The notes: generated by a model from the letters alone, not told the origin. DNA of 64,000 bases from Sorex araneus (GCF_027595985.1 NC_073312.1:5913928-5977927); one strand, 5' to 3'; positions 50,268 through 62,464 are shown, counted from the first letter of the stretch. Numbers and translations are program-made.

Positions 50268-50430
50268 GGCCGGAGGGAAAGGGCCGGGGTTAAGGCTCTT
50301 GCCTTGCATGTGGCCAACCCGGTCTGATCCCCGCGTGCGATCCCCCACGCAGCAGCCCCAGCCCCAGAGTGACCCCGAAGCAAAAGGCAAGGAGTAAGCC
50401 TTGAGCACTGCCGGGGGGGCACCCAAACCC
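50268..50430 (+). mobile_element. tRNA-derived SINE, diverged
   Basis: GGCTCTTGCCTTGCATGTGG and GTAAGCCTTGAGCACTGCCG; the middle is scrambled. Confidence 0.7.
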
Positions 50431-50860
50431 AAGTACACAGTATTCTGGCCTGGGTCTAGCTCGGTGCAAAGTACTGGCCTTGCAAGGGAGAGTTCGAGTG
50501 TGTGTGATCTCCGGCTCACGCATGCTTTTGTGCAAGAACCGGGTCTCAGATATGCAGCCCCCGCAGGTGCCTCAACCAGGGGCACGAGCCTCGGGAGTCC
50601 AGAGTCAGGTGCACGCGACCCTGCTCACGGCTACAGGAAAGGGGAGCGAGGAAGTCGGACCTCAGACCTCAGGCCTTGGAACAAGTGACTAAGGCGGCTT
50701 CCAGACCAGCCGGGGTGGGGTGATGATGGAAGGCAACGCCGAGGGTCCTGGATCCCTCTCGTCCGCTTCTGCCAACACCCTGGTTATAATATGTGACCAA
50801 ACAGCAACACAGTTCCCCGTCTTGTATTTGATCAAAATGTCCCAGGTCTTTGTTTATTTC

Positions 50861-51005
50861 TGGCTTGGGCGTCACACCCAGCAGTGCTCAGCACTCAGTC
50901 CTGTTGTACTCAGGGGATTCGACACAGTGCTGGGGGCTGACCCCCGCGATGGCCACGTACCCGGCAACCACCTTACACCCTGCACTCTCTCTCTCTGGGA
51001 GTCCG
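50861..51005 (-). mobile_element. tRNA-derived SINE, minus strand, diverged
   Basis: GGGCGTCACACCCAGCAGTG and ACAGTGCTGGGGGCTGACC; the tail end is intact and the head is poor. Confidence 0.68.
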
Positions 51006-51194
51006 CAACATCCTCAAATCAAATTTAATATTATTTGCCAAGTGCTGAAGCTTTTATATCACTTTAGAAAGGAGCAGAGGCAGTGAAACGCCTCCTCTGA
51101 CTTTCGGAGAGCGACTCTAAGCCGTCTACACAAACAGAAGGTGGCGCTCTAAGCACGCGCACTAAGCACGCGCTCTAAGCACGGCTGCGCCTTG

Positions 51195-51400
51195 CCACGC
51201 GCCTCTGACACCAGTAACCACCTCATTTCCTGGCTCCCACAGCCCCCAAGCTCCTCTGGGGGGCTCCAGCGTGCGAGACTTATTTGACCTCTGGAGTAGC
51301 TCGTGATGCCTCTGAGTCTTCACTCAACTTCTCGAAGTTTCCATACCCTGAATTCCTCGCGGGAGCCACGTCTCCCCTTCCCCCTGTGCCCTGGACAGCG
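51195..51400. repeat. Duplicated unknown module (copy 2)
   Basis: Second copy of the module at 48025-48218. Both copies lie upstream (plus-strand sense) of a copy of the ATC-headed retroelement tail, at different distances. Confidence 0.7.
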
Positions 51401-51631
51401 CGAGTGCTCGCAGCTCATGAGGGCCCCCTCCCCGTGCTCGGCCTGGACAGCCACCCCGCGGGCCCCGCCCCCCTTTCCAAGGGCCGCTCCTTGGCCACCA
51501 GGACCCAGAGACACACACACGAAAGAATCTCCGAACCGGGCAGCTCGCAGCAGAGGTTTCTCCAGACCCTAATGGTCTGGGATTTTGGGGTTCCAGGAGC
51601 ACGCGGCTGCTCTCGCGGCCACGCAACCTCT

Positions 51632-51851
51632 TATGCTATTCATAACAAGCATTACAAAAGCGAGTGTGGGGGAGACCGTCTGCCACAGAGGCAGGGGCAG
51701 GGGTGGGATGGGGGGATACTAGGGCTTTTGATGGTGGAAGATGTGCACGGGTGGAGGGTTGGGTGATAGACCACTGTGTGACTGAAACTCCAGCAGGAAG
51801 GCTTTGGAACTCTTAACTCGTGGTGATTTAAAAAAATAATAAAAATAATAA
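51632..51851 (+). mobile_element. L1 3' UTR tail
   Basis: Shares the CTGCCACAGAGGCAGG, GGTGGAAGATGTGCACGGGTG and TGACTGAAACTCCAGC segments with the L1 tail at 40.6-40.8 kb, and ends in an A-rich tract at 51829-51851. It abuts the ATC-headed repeat that begins at 51852. Confidence 0.75.
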
Positions 51852-52416
51852 AATCATCATCATCATCCCGTTGATCGTCGAATTTCTCGAGTCGTCTCAG
51901 TAACGTCTCCATTCGTCCTTGCCCTGAGATTTTAGAAGCCTCTCTTTACTCGTCCTTCCCAATGATACTGCATTGGAGGCTCTTTCAGGGTCAGGGGAAT
52001 GAGACCCAGCATTGTTACTGGTTTTGGCATATGAATACGCCACAGAGAGTTTGCGAAGCTCTCCCATGTGGGCAGGAAACTCGGTAGCCTGCTAGTTCTC
52101 CCAGAGGGAGAAGTAGGCTATAAGATGTCGGCTGGCCGCTTTGTGGGTTCCGGGAGCTTGCTTTTAAGTCTCTGGATGTTGGCCATTGATGGGATTATAG
52201 GGCGCTGGGGGCAGTCCCTGGGTGTGACTGCCTAGCTACTGGAAAATGGGGGATCTGGGTGGAAGAGGCCCAATCCCGATTGAGTAGGTTAGGAGGTCTC
52301 AGCCTTGGGTCCCACACACCTGGGTTCTTCTGCCGGTACCTTCATGCGTGAGGCTCATTCAAACGTGTGGAGAGGGGCCTTGAGCATGGCTATGGCTAGG
52401 CTCCGGAGGTCTTCAG
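51852..52416 (-). mobile_element. 3' tail of the same retroelement (copy B)
   Basis: Aligns along its length with 49471-50062, with few differences visible by eye (for example GGCTATAAGATGTCGGCTGG shared exactly). ATC head at 51852-51866 on the plus strand. It follows an L1 A-tail directly. Confidence 0.65.
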
Positions 52417-52504
52417 TCATGGGAGCTCTGTTCAGGGTGGGGAGGGAAGCTGGAGCCCAACCCCTCCGACGGGCCCCGGGGAAAACAGCCAGGCACTCGG
52501 GCTC

Positions 52505-52678
52505 CCTTCCAGGAGCTTGGTTTTATAGTCTCTGGATGTTGGTCACTGATGGGATGACAGGCCGCAGGGGGGCCAGTCCCTGGGTGTGACCGCCTAGCTA
52601 CTGGAAAATGGGAAATCTGGGCGGAAGAGGTCCAGTCCCGATTCGAGCAGGCTTGGAGGTCTCAGCCCCGGGTCCCAA
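52505..52678 (-). mobile_element. Partial third copy of the same retroelement
   Basis: Repeats the middle of copies A and B (CCAGGAGCTTG ... GGTCTCAGCCCCGGGTCCC), corresponding to about 49788-49953. It lacks the tail. Confidence 0.65.
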
Positions 52679-52915
52679 AAACATTCTGAATTAAAAAAAA
52701 AAATTCTGAATTTTAAAAAAAGTAATGTGGAATTCATGCCCAATTCAATCAGCTTAATCAATGGCTGAATAAATAGCAGTACTCCTACACTTAAAAAAAA
52801 AAAAAAAGAGAATTTCATCGAAGTAATTCCCATTCGCTAATGCTTGCACTGAGGCTTGGAACACCACCATTTTCAGAAGCCACTAAATAACCCCTCCAGC
52901 ACTGGGTCTCTGGTG

Positions 52916-54353
52916 TGCATACCTACCATCTGTGTGCATACCTACCATCTGTGTGCTTACCTACCGTCTGTGTGCTTACCTACCGCCTGTGTGCACACCT
53001 ACCGCCTGTGTGCACACCTACCGCCTGTGTGCACACCTACCGCCTGTGTGCTTACCTACCGCCTGTGTGCATACCTACCGCCTGTGCTTACCTACCGCCT
53101 GTGTGCATACCCACCGCCTGTGTGCACACCTACCGCCTGTGTGCACACCTACCGCCTGTGTGCATACCTACCGCCTGTGTGCTTACCTACTGCCTGTGTG
53201 CACACCTACCGCCTGTGTGCACACCTACCGCCTGTGTGCACACCTACCGCCTGTGTGCTTACCTACCGCCTGTGTGCATACCTACTGCCTGTGTGCACAC
53301 CTACCGCCTGTGTGCACACCTACCGCCTGTGTGCACACCTACCGCCTGTGTGCTTACCTACCGCCTGTGTGCATACCTACCGTCTGTGTGCTTACCTACC
53401 GCCTGTGTGCATACCTACCGCCTGTGTGCACACCTACCGCCTGTGTGCTTACCTACCGCCTGTGTGCACACCTACCACCTGTGTGCATACCTACCGCCTG
53501 TGTGCTTACCTACTGCCTGTGTGCATACCTACCGCCTGTGTGCACACCTACCGCCTGTGTGCTTACCTACCGCCTGTGTGCACACCTACCACCTGTGTGC
53601 ATACCTACCGCCTGTGTGCACACCTACCGCCTGTGTGCTTACCTACCGCCTGTGTGCACACCTACCGCCTGTGTGCTTACCTACCGCCTGTGTGCACACC
53701 TACCACCTGTGTGCATACCTACCGTCTGTGTGCTTACCTACCGCCTGTGTGCATACCTACCGCCTGTGTGCACACCTACCGCCTGTGTGCTTACCTACCG
53801 CCTGTGTGCACACCTACCACCTGTGTGCATACCTACCGTCTGTGTGCTTACCTACCGCCTGTGTGCATACCTACCGCCTGTGTGCACACCTACCGCCTGT
53901 GTGCTTACCTACCGCCTGTGTGCACACCTACCGCCTGTGTGCTTACCTACCGCCTGTGTGCACACCTACCACCTGTGTGCATACCTACCGCCTGTGTGCT
54001 TACCTACTGCCTGTGTGCACACCTACCGCCTGTGTGCACACCTACCGCCTGTGTGCTTACCTACCGCCTGTGTGCATACCCACCGCCTGTGTGCATACCT
54101 ACCGCCTGTGTGCACACCTACCGTCTGTGTGCTTACCTACCGCCTGTGTGCACACCCACCGCCTGTGTGCATACCTACCGCCTGTGTGCATACCTACCGC
54201 CTGTGTGCACACCTACCGCCTGTGTGCATACCTACCGCCTGTGTGCATACCTACCGCCTGTGTGCATACCTACCGCCTGTGTGCTTACCTACCGCCTGTG
54301 TGCATACCTACCGCCTGTGTGCATACCTCATACCTACCGCCTGTGTGCATACC
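52916..54353. repeat. Minisatellite of about 75 copies of a 19-bp unit
   Basis: Tandem CTACCGCCTGTGTGCACAC-type units differing mainly at two bases near the end (CA, TA or TT variants). Part of the array (about 53590-53950) shows a 114-bp higher-order period of six units. All three forward frames are open for over 500 codons because the unit has no stop in any frame; this is not a gene. Confidence 0.97.
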
Positions 54354-54606
54354 CACCGGCGGCAGAGCCCACACGCCTGTTTCCCAGCATGCTCTGCGTG
54401 GACGCCGAATCCTCCCAGCGGGAAATGTCTTCCCAGATGTGTCAGAGTATCGGATTCTGGGGGGCTGTTCTATTTTAATTTGGAGACCTCACCAGACGGC
54501 ATTCATGGGCTCCCCCAGGGGTGGGGTTCTGGGGACCAAGTAGCGGGGGCAGACCCGGCCCCCTGCACGTGCTCCTGCCCAGAGTCCTCTCCCCAGCAGC
54601 CCTTAT

Positions 54607-54735
54607 TTTTTGTTTTGGGGCCACACCCAGCTGTACCCGTGTTCAGGGGACTCTATGGGGTGTCGGGAGATCAAACCCGGGTGGGTCACATGCAAGGCAA
54701 GCGCCCTACACGCTGAACTAGCTCTCCCGCCCCTA
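54607..54735 (-). mobile_element. tRNA-derived SINE, minus strand, internally deleted
   Basis: GGGGCCACACCCAGCTGTAC, then TTCAGGGGACTCTATGGGG, ATCAAACCCGGGTGGGTC and GCAAGCGCCCTACACGCTG. Confidence 0.82.
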
Positions 54736-55177
54736 CATTTTTTAATACACATATTTTCCGTTTCAACCCTGAACAGAAACATCTGAACTAACCTAAAAGT
54801 AAAAGGGAAATTTAAAACGGGAGAATGGAGAAGGGAGGGGAGAGACATCGGGTAGAAACAGAAGGGGACACGGGGGAGGTCTGGCTATGGAGAGACGCCA
54901 AAAGGAGGACATTTAAACCCCTGAAGATTCCTGTCAAGATCACTGCAGAATCTCAGATGAAGAATTTCTCTCTGGTGCCGGTGCTAAGTTCGAAGGTCTC
55001 GCCTGCACTTGTCCGAGGGCCTTGGAACTCTGCCTTGCACTGCACCAATCTGGACCTCTCCTGCGTCTTGCTTTGATGAAAGGGAAAAGCACTTTTCCTG
55101 AAATACATACTACCCTTGAAAGATGTGACTTCAGTTATATGAGATAATTTTTCTACCTAATTCCTTTCTGAATTCTC

Positions 55178-55427
55178 TGGAACTGGAACGATAGCAGAGT
55201 GGGTAGGGCGTTTGCCTTGCACGAGGCCAACCCAGGTTTGATTCCTCCGTCCCTCTCGGAGAGCCCGGCAAGCTACCGAGAGTATTCCGCCCGCACAGCA
55301 GAGCCTGGCAAGCTTTGATATGTTTGATATGCCAAACACAGTAACAACAAGTCTCACAATGGAGACGTTACTGGTGCCCACTTGAGCAAATCCATGAACA
55401 TGGGGACGACAGTGCTACAGTGCTACA
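55178..55427 (+). mobile_element. Composite SINE, diverged
   Basis: tRNA head (GATAGCAGAGTGGGTAGGGC), body CCGTCCCTCTCGGAGAGCCC and end GAGACGTTACTGGTGCCCAC with an ACAGTGCT tail. One internal segment around 55310 is rearranged. Confidence 0.85.
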
Positions 55428-55777
55428 ATTATTTTCTGGACATTTTTTGTCAATAAATATAATGGTTAAAAAAAAATGCCCTGGACAGACAGCAGATGTG
55501 GGCTGTGTGTAACTGGGAAGCAGGAAGCAGCCTCTGGTGTCTGAATGTAGTTCCTGATGAAAGCAAGCTGATCGTCCACCTGCACTTCTGATGTTGGGGC
55601 CCGACTGATCAGCCACCACTGAGCAGAGCCCGGGGACCCAGAATACCTGAGAGCTACTGCATTTCATTTGGCTTCTGAGAACACGGTGCTTAGTTAAGCA
55701 AGTTCCCTTTCCCAAAGAGTCCTCTTTCCTTAAGCAATTTCCTATCAAGTGATGCTTTAAGAATTTGCAGATTTGGG

Positions 55778-55966
55778 GGGCTGGAGTGATAGCACAGCGG
55801 GTAGGGCGTTAGCCTTGCACGTGGCTGACCTGGGTTCGATTCCCAGAATCCCATATGGTCCCCTGAGCACCGCCAGGGGTAATTCCTGAGTGTAGAGCCA
55901 GGAGTGGCCCCTGTGCATTGCCAGGTATAACCCAAAAAGCAAAAAAAATAAATAAATAAATAATAA
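55778..55966 (+). mobile_element. tRNA-derived SINE with target-site duplication
   Basis: Full length with an AAATAAATA tail; flanks AATTTGCAGATTTGGG (55762-55777) and AAATTGCAGATTTGGG (55967-55982). Confidence 0.95.
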
Positions 55967-55989
55967 AAATTGCAGATTTGGGTAGGAGG

Positions 55990-56140
55990 GACCATACAAC
56001 AGATATGGAGGGTGCCTTGCATACAGCTGACCCCAGTTTGACCCCAGCACCCCGGGTGGTCCCCCAGCACTATCAGGAGTGATCCCTGAACTCACAGAGT
56101 CTGGAGTAAGCCTGAGCACATGGGGGGGGGGGTCCTAAGA
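55990..56140 (+). mobile_element. tRNA-derived SINE, diverged
   Basis: GTGCCTTGCATACAGCTGAC, AGTTTGACCCCAGCACCC and AGTGATCCCTGAACTCACAG. It is the last repeat before the PLEKHA1 3' UTR. Confidence 0.75.
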
Positions 56141-56339
56141 TAAAATTAAATGAAAAATATAAACTGCAAACTACTCGCAGATCTGCAGTTTCTTCTACTT
56201 TCAAAGGATACCAAGTAACTCCTTCATCCATAAATATGTAAATTCAAGTCAATTACCCAAACACAATCTGGACGAGTTCTATTTCTATTTAATTATTCAG
56301 AAAAAGTAGCTGAAGCAAAGCAAGTGAGAAAGCAGTGAG

Positions 56340-58375
56340 AACCAATTTTGAGCAGTTTATTCTCAATTCATTACAGTGTTTGACATATGAAGATAACAGG
56401 CGTAAACAGTGGGAAGCGCTTGAATATCCCCCGTTCCAAAAGAAGACGTGTCATATACACAAACAAAAACTGCAGCAAATATTAAGGTGTTCAAAGGAAC
56501 TTTTTGATAACTCAGATGTGACATATTTACAGAAAGTATAAGTCTTAAAATAATTAAATAATTTTCATAGAATTATAAAAGTATCGAGATAAATATTAGG
56601 AGACCCTGACAATCACACACAAAAAAAAACCCTTTTTCCTCGGCTGCGGAATACAGGGGGTACGTCTATAAAAAAATTCCAAAATAGAGCTAGTATTTAT
56701 TTGGCCACCGTTAAAAATATCAAATCACCAATACCAAAATAGGCTAAAATGCACATGCAGTGTGGAAACGGTACCAAGGAAAAGAGCGCAAGGCTCCCGA
56801 CCGTCACGAACGGCCGGCCCGGGGCTCAAGGCGTCCCCGTGAAAGAGCCACATCCACGGGTGTGTCAGCACAAGTCACTGCCTCCACTTTTCCGTTCCGC
56901 CGGTTTCAAATGTGGATGCACACAGGAAAACAGAATGTAAATATAACTTTCAAACTATTAGCTTATAAGAAAAAAAATTTAAAAAGTTAAGTGGTGCATT
57001 CTCGCCACATGGGGGTCTGGGAACGGATGCCAGGGAACTGGAGCCCAGGGGACCGTGACCTCCGGGCCCCCCTCTGCAGGGGGAAAAAAATCTCTTTTCC
57101 CTGGACGTGCAGTTCACTGTAGAAAATGAAAAGGAGAAACCACGGCGATGTGCAGAACTCAAAACAAAACAGTACTGTCAAATAGCAAAATGTAAAAATA
57201 GCAGCATGTGAAACTCGAGACTGTTCTCTTAAGCGAGTTTAAGAAGACGGAACCGCACACGCGACACTTAGCTCAGCGAGGGCTGTGGGCGCGAGCCGGG
57301 GATGAAGAATGCCCCGAGACGCGCGTCTGCGTGACAGCCCCGGGAGCGGCTCTCTGCTGGAGTTGGGTGTTTCAACACGTACATATTGCACAGGGAGCAG
57401 GAGATCGATGCCCTGGCACCTGACATAAAACGACCCATTTGTCACGGTCAACTAAGTTACTGAAAATTAATCTTATCCTGATGTCTAAGACCCGTCAAGT
57501 GAAGCTTTCGAACCCAGGATTCTCAAAACTGCCCAACCAAGATTCTGCGACAGGCACTTGAATCTAGGTTGGAGGGGGTGAGGGGAGGCCCCACGGCAGG
57601 GCTGCCACCGGGGGGTCTGATGCAGGACGCCACGTCTCACCTGGGGGGTCTGGGGCTGGGACAAGGCCTGCCGACAGAATCCGGTAAGAGAAGCCTCTTC
57701 CGGAAATTCCACACGGAAACAATTTTCACGCAATGACGGCTGCAGGTGTTGACCAGACATTCCCGAGATGCAGCTCCTGAAATCCTAATTTTCCCTTTTC
57801 TCTCCCCGCCGTGCAGCCCACAGTCAAATAAAACCCCTGGTGCTAAACTCTGCACCCTCCTCTCGACCCACGGCACCCCAAACAGTCACGATCTCCAGAG
57901 TCTGTGTCATCTCTCGGTTTTACAGCACCTCAGACAGGGCGCGTCTCCCGCTCTCCCCCTGCAATGTCCCATTCGACAGTATCAGCCAGGAAGCACGTCT
58001 AGAGAGTAAACACCTAACGGGAAGTCAGAGTAGCAGTTTATAGATGACCAAAATAATTAATAAGCATTTTGAATATTAAGACACTTAAATGTTCAAATTC
58101 ACTAGGAACACACACACACGCGCGCGCGCACACACATGAACACACACCCCCAAATCAGAACACACGCGAAACTGACACGGGGACGCTTGGGTTTTTGCCT
58201 TTCTTTCCTGTTTCCCAGGAGATTACATTTGGTTCGGCCGCGCCCTGGATTCTTGGTTTGCCAGCTGAGAGAAGGCGACACCTCAGAGGCAGTGTGACCG
58301 AGCGCGGGAAGCCACCGTTCCGCCCTCTGGCATCTTTGGCTAGAAGGTCCCGGGGGCGGGTCGCCCGCGCCCGGC
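56340..58375 (-). other. PLEKHA1: PLEKHA1 3' UTR
   Basis: About 2 kb from the stop codon to the last plausible poly(A) signal. It is AT-rich and free of recognisable SINE or L1 insertions, unlike flanking DNA, which fits a constrained untranslated region. A short CA/CG dinucleotide run sits at 58108-58136. The 3' boundary is inferred from the poly(A) signal alone; a second AATAAA on the minus strand near 56694-56699 could give a shorter transcript. Confidence 0.7.
56356..56361 (-). terminator. PLEKHA1: PLEKHA1 poly(A) signal (AATAAA)
   Basis: TTTATT on the plus strand reads AATAAA in the PLEKHA1 direction. It is the most distal such signal before SINE-containing DNA begins. Cleavage would be expected 10-25 nt further, near 56335-56345. 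Confidence 0.6.
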
Positions 58376-58939
<564 letters not shown>

Positions 58940-59845
58940 TTAGGAGCGAGCTCAAAGCGCCAGCCAGCAGCCACTGCAGCTAAGGGACCTGGCGGGGCGG
59001 GGGGGAGGGTTCCAGTCACGGCCCTCGGGGGGTCTGGCGGCTGGTGGCCCGGGCTCAGGGCGTCTGTGCTCCACCACGCTGGCCGACAGCCCCCAGAGCT
59101 CAGGAAGATGCAAAGTGGGAACAAGGACAGAGCTGGGCGTGGGTCACGCCCAGACAGCAGCGGGGACCCTCGCTCTGCTTCCCTGAGCTGGACCCCGCTA
59201 GTGACTGCGGTCTTCACGTATTTATCGACCTTTGAGTACGCATTTAACGCCTTGAGGTTTCAAAAGCAGGGAAAGGGTCAGTTTCACTAACGCCCGCGGA
59301 GAACGAGCCGTGGAGAACAAAGCCGGTGTCCGCCCGGGCCCAGCCTGCGGCTGCCGGCGAGAGCCGACCGTCCAGCCCCGTCTACTGTGCTCGAGGACGT
59401 GACTGGTGGCATCAGACCAGTGCGACAAATGCCCTGAACACCAGCCACTGGGCCTGACATCTCAAAGGCCGCACGCACGTGACCGAGCTCCGCCGAGGCA
59501 GACCCGGGTACGAGTCCGCGGAGGTACATTTATTTTCAAGTGGAAGAGTAAAACACGTGTGGAAAGACACGGGGAGTGTCAAGACCGAAACTCGTGGCAT
59601 TCAATTGCGAGACGAGAGCTGAATGGGATTTTCCCATCAGTGACTTTTTTGGGGGGAGCATTTGGGTTCTGGTGGATTTTTTTTTTGGTGTTTCGTTCTG
59701 TGTGGACTTAAGCATCCGAACCCGGCCTGACGACTGGAGGGAAGGAGTGTGCGTTAGTGCGGACAAGGCCAGTCGGGGTGACTGCGGGCGGCAGCCTGGT
59801 GAGCTCGGGCTCCTACGGCCGGCGGGCGGGGGCCGGCCGGGCCCT

Positions 59846-59953
59846 CTAGTAAGAAGGCGCGTGCATGCGCAAGCCCGGGTCCGCGCTGCCGGCCGCGCTC
59901 CTCGCCGTGTACCTCTGAACACACGGGCTCGACAGCCTTCGGGCCTGCCGCAT
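59846..59953 (-). CDS. PLEKHA1: PLEKHA1 alternative terminal exon (short-isoform C-terminus)
   Basis: Open stretch of 35 codons plus TAG, beginning MRQARRLSSPCVQRYT and ending HAPSY. It follows a pyrimidine-rich acceptor (TGTGTTCCAG, AG at 59955-59954) and is in frame with the phase-0 end of the upstream exon. The start closely resembles the alternative C-terminus of a human PLEKHA1 isoform that I recall (MRQARRLSNPCIQRYT). An internal GT after CAGAG is a possible donor, so use as a cassette exon is also possible. Reading into this exon gives a protein lacking the PDZ-binding tail of the long form. The first 16 residues look conserved; the rest has drifted. Confidence 0.8.
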   Translation of the reverse strand: MRQARRLSSPCVQRYTARSAAGSADPGLRMHAPSY

Positions 59954-60951
59954 CTGGAACACAGGGCAGAGCCGCCGTTAGAGCCACCCTGGACGGGGAG
60001 GGGGAGCAGAGAGTCGTGCGGACAGGGCGCGCCCCCAGGCCCCATCTGCCCCCACCACGAAGCACCGAAACGTGAAGGCCCGACGCGGACAGTCCTCTTC
60101 CCAACAGTGCTCAGGCAGAGTCCGGGGCGGCCGCGGAGAAGGGCCCACGCACCACAGGCAGCTACAGACCAACGCTGGGGAGGAGGGGGGGGGAGGGCCA
60201 TGCGGCCAAGGGGGGGACTCGGACTCCCTGGCTCATGGTCACAGGCCCGGGAGCCTGCTACGGGACAGTGACACCAGCGGGAAAATGAGCATTTATGCAA
60301 AGGGACTCAGCACGGAGGACACCGGGCTGCCTGTGACCCGCCTCTACAGTTAAATGGCTGCATCTCCCCCCCCACCCCCGATTCCTCCGTCGAATTTGCG
60401 TTTTCAGGGGCCAGTGATCAGAGCACTCTGGAGTCCAGTCTTGGAGTCACTCACACAGGGCCAGTGAAAGCCACTCTGCTGAGTGCTCTGGGCCCTGCCC
60501 TTGTCCCAGAGTTAGAAGCACAGGACCGCAAGACAATGACGGCAGTGGAAAGGCGGCCGCCTGCACAACTCACTTCCTCGGAAATGGGAATGGAAACCGG
60601 ACACGGGAAATGCCGCCGGGAACACGAGGGGGCACGCCAGGTCCCCGGGGCCCCCCGCGGTCTGTCAACCCGCACTTACGAAGGCCCAAAGACCTCCAGG
60701 GAAACGAGAGGAAGGAAAGAGGAAGCCGAGAGGGTCACAGAACCGTGGAAAGCCCTGCCGAGAAAGTGCTTCACACAGCTAGGCCGCCTGACAAAGAACC
60801 TGCCCATTTACACCAAACGTGGGCCCGCTAATAAATCAGAATTCCTGAGACAAAGAAAGGAAACGTTCATTCTTTAGCTGCCCTGCTTGTGCACTGGACA
60901 CAATACAATGCACAGAAAGTCGTGTATACACAACACTCCAAGGAAGCATTA

Positions 60952-61404
<453 letters not shown>

Positions 61405-61445
61405 TTAGAGAAAAAAAAAAAAAACTCCTTAAAACTGGGATTTGG

Positions 61446-61619
61446 GGGGCTGGAGCGACAGCACAGCGGGGAGGGCATTTGCCTTGCACGCGGCCGACCC
61501 GGGTTCATTTCCCAGCATCCCATAGGGTCCCCTGAGCACCGCCAGGGGTAATTCCTGAGTGCAGAGCCAGGAGTAACCCCTGTGCATTGCCGAGTGGGAC
61601 CCAAAAAGAAAAAAAAAAC
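61446..61619 (+). mobile_element. tRNA-derived SINE with target-site duplication
   Basis: Full length, inside a PLEKHA1 intron about 150 bp upstream of the 90-bp exon's acceptor. Flanks AAAACTGGGATTTG at 61431-61444 and 61620-61633. Confidence 0.95.
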
Positions 61620-61822
61620 AAAACTGGGATTTGCCTGAGGAAGTTTCTCTGCGGGGCCCGAGCTGGGCACTTAACATGTGACTGACGGCTGGGCCCACCG
61701 AAGTGTCAAATGCGTTCTTTTGGGGAAAATGAGAAGGAAAGCAAAGATCTCGTTCTGCTTAATCTTCCGTGTTACGGTCTGAACCAATCACTGCACCAAC
61801 CATGTGGCTCAAAGACCAACCG

Positions 61823-61945
61823 AGGGCTGGGGCGGGAGGACAGCGGGGAAGGCTTTTACTCGCCCTGCACATCCCACGCGGTTCCCCGAGCACTGCCAGG
61901 AGGATCCCCTGAGCATCACCGGGCGCGGCCCCAAGATGAAATAAA
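61823..61945 (+). mobile_element. tRNA-derived SINE fragment
   Basis: GGGGAAGGCTTTTACTCGCC, CGAGCACTGCCAGGAGGATC and GGGCGCGGCCCCAAGATG. Confidence 0.7.
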
Positions 61946-62152
61946 AAAGCGCCCCAAACCAAACCTAACTGAAATAATTTAATGTTATTGACTCTAGATA
62001 TAACGGAAAGGCAGTCACAGTCCACAGTGCTCCAGCGCTCGGCAGGACACAGCCTTCCCCCGTGATTAAAACCTCACTCTGCTCCCCGGGGCCAGAGAAA
62101 CAATACTGAAGAACCCCAACTACCCAAACCACCATCCCTTCACTGTGTCTTT

Positions 62153-62294
62153 GTTTTTTTCTTTTTGGGTCACACCCGGTGATGCACAGGGGTCACTCCT
62201 GGCTCTGCACTCAGGAATTACCCCTGGCGGTGCTCGGGGGACCATATGGGATGCTGGCAAACACCCTACTGGCTGTGCTATTGCTCCAGCCCCT
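62153..62294 (-). mobile_element. tRNA-derived SINE, minus strand, B-box region deleted
   Basis: The T tail and GGGTCACACCCGGTGATGCA body run normally to GGGATGCTGG and then jump to CAAACACCCTACTGG, losing the B box. Confidence 0.9.
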
Positions 62295-62464
62295 AAAACA
62301 GTTATTTTTTAAATCTTTTAAATCTTTTTTTCTGGGTGCCAGAAATCGAGCGTCGCATGTGTAAGTCAAGTTGCTGAGTAGAGAAGCTGCCCTGCCGACC
62401 CACTGCTCTTTCCGAAGCTGTAGAGAAAGAGATACAGCGATATCTCCTGTATCGCTTAGGAGAT

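Larger units (their letters stand above)
20861..56334. other. PLEKHA1-HTRA1 intergenic interval
   Basis: About 35 kb between the HTRA1 promoter and the PLEKHA1 3' end. No protein-coding gene is supported on either strand; long open frames follow simple repeats. In primates this interval holds ARMS2, and nothing resembling it was recognised. Contents are itemised separately: SINEs, L1s, a solo LTR and tandem repeats. Stretches with nothing I can name include about 21270-22640, 25220-26830, 27415-28300, 29040-30800, 31180-32860, 42100-42700, 42790-43430, 44150-44820, 45560-46320, 47470-48020 and 54740-55175. Confidence 0.7.

Noticed and set aside
52856..54716. Three overlapping open frames of 540-594 codons, Cys/Pro/Thr-rich
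   Set aside because: They are the three readings of a 19-bp tandem repeat without stops. There is no domain, and the frames decay at the array edge.
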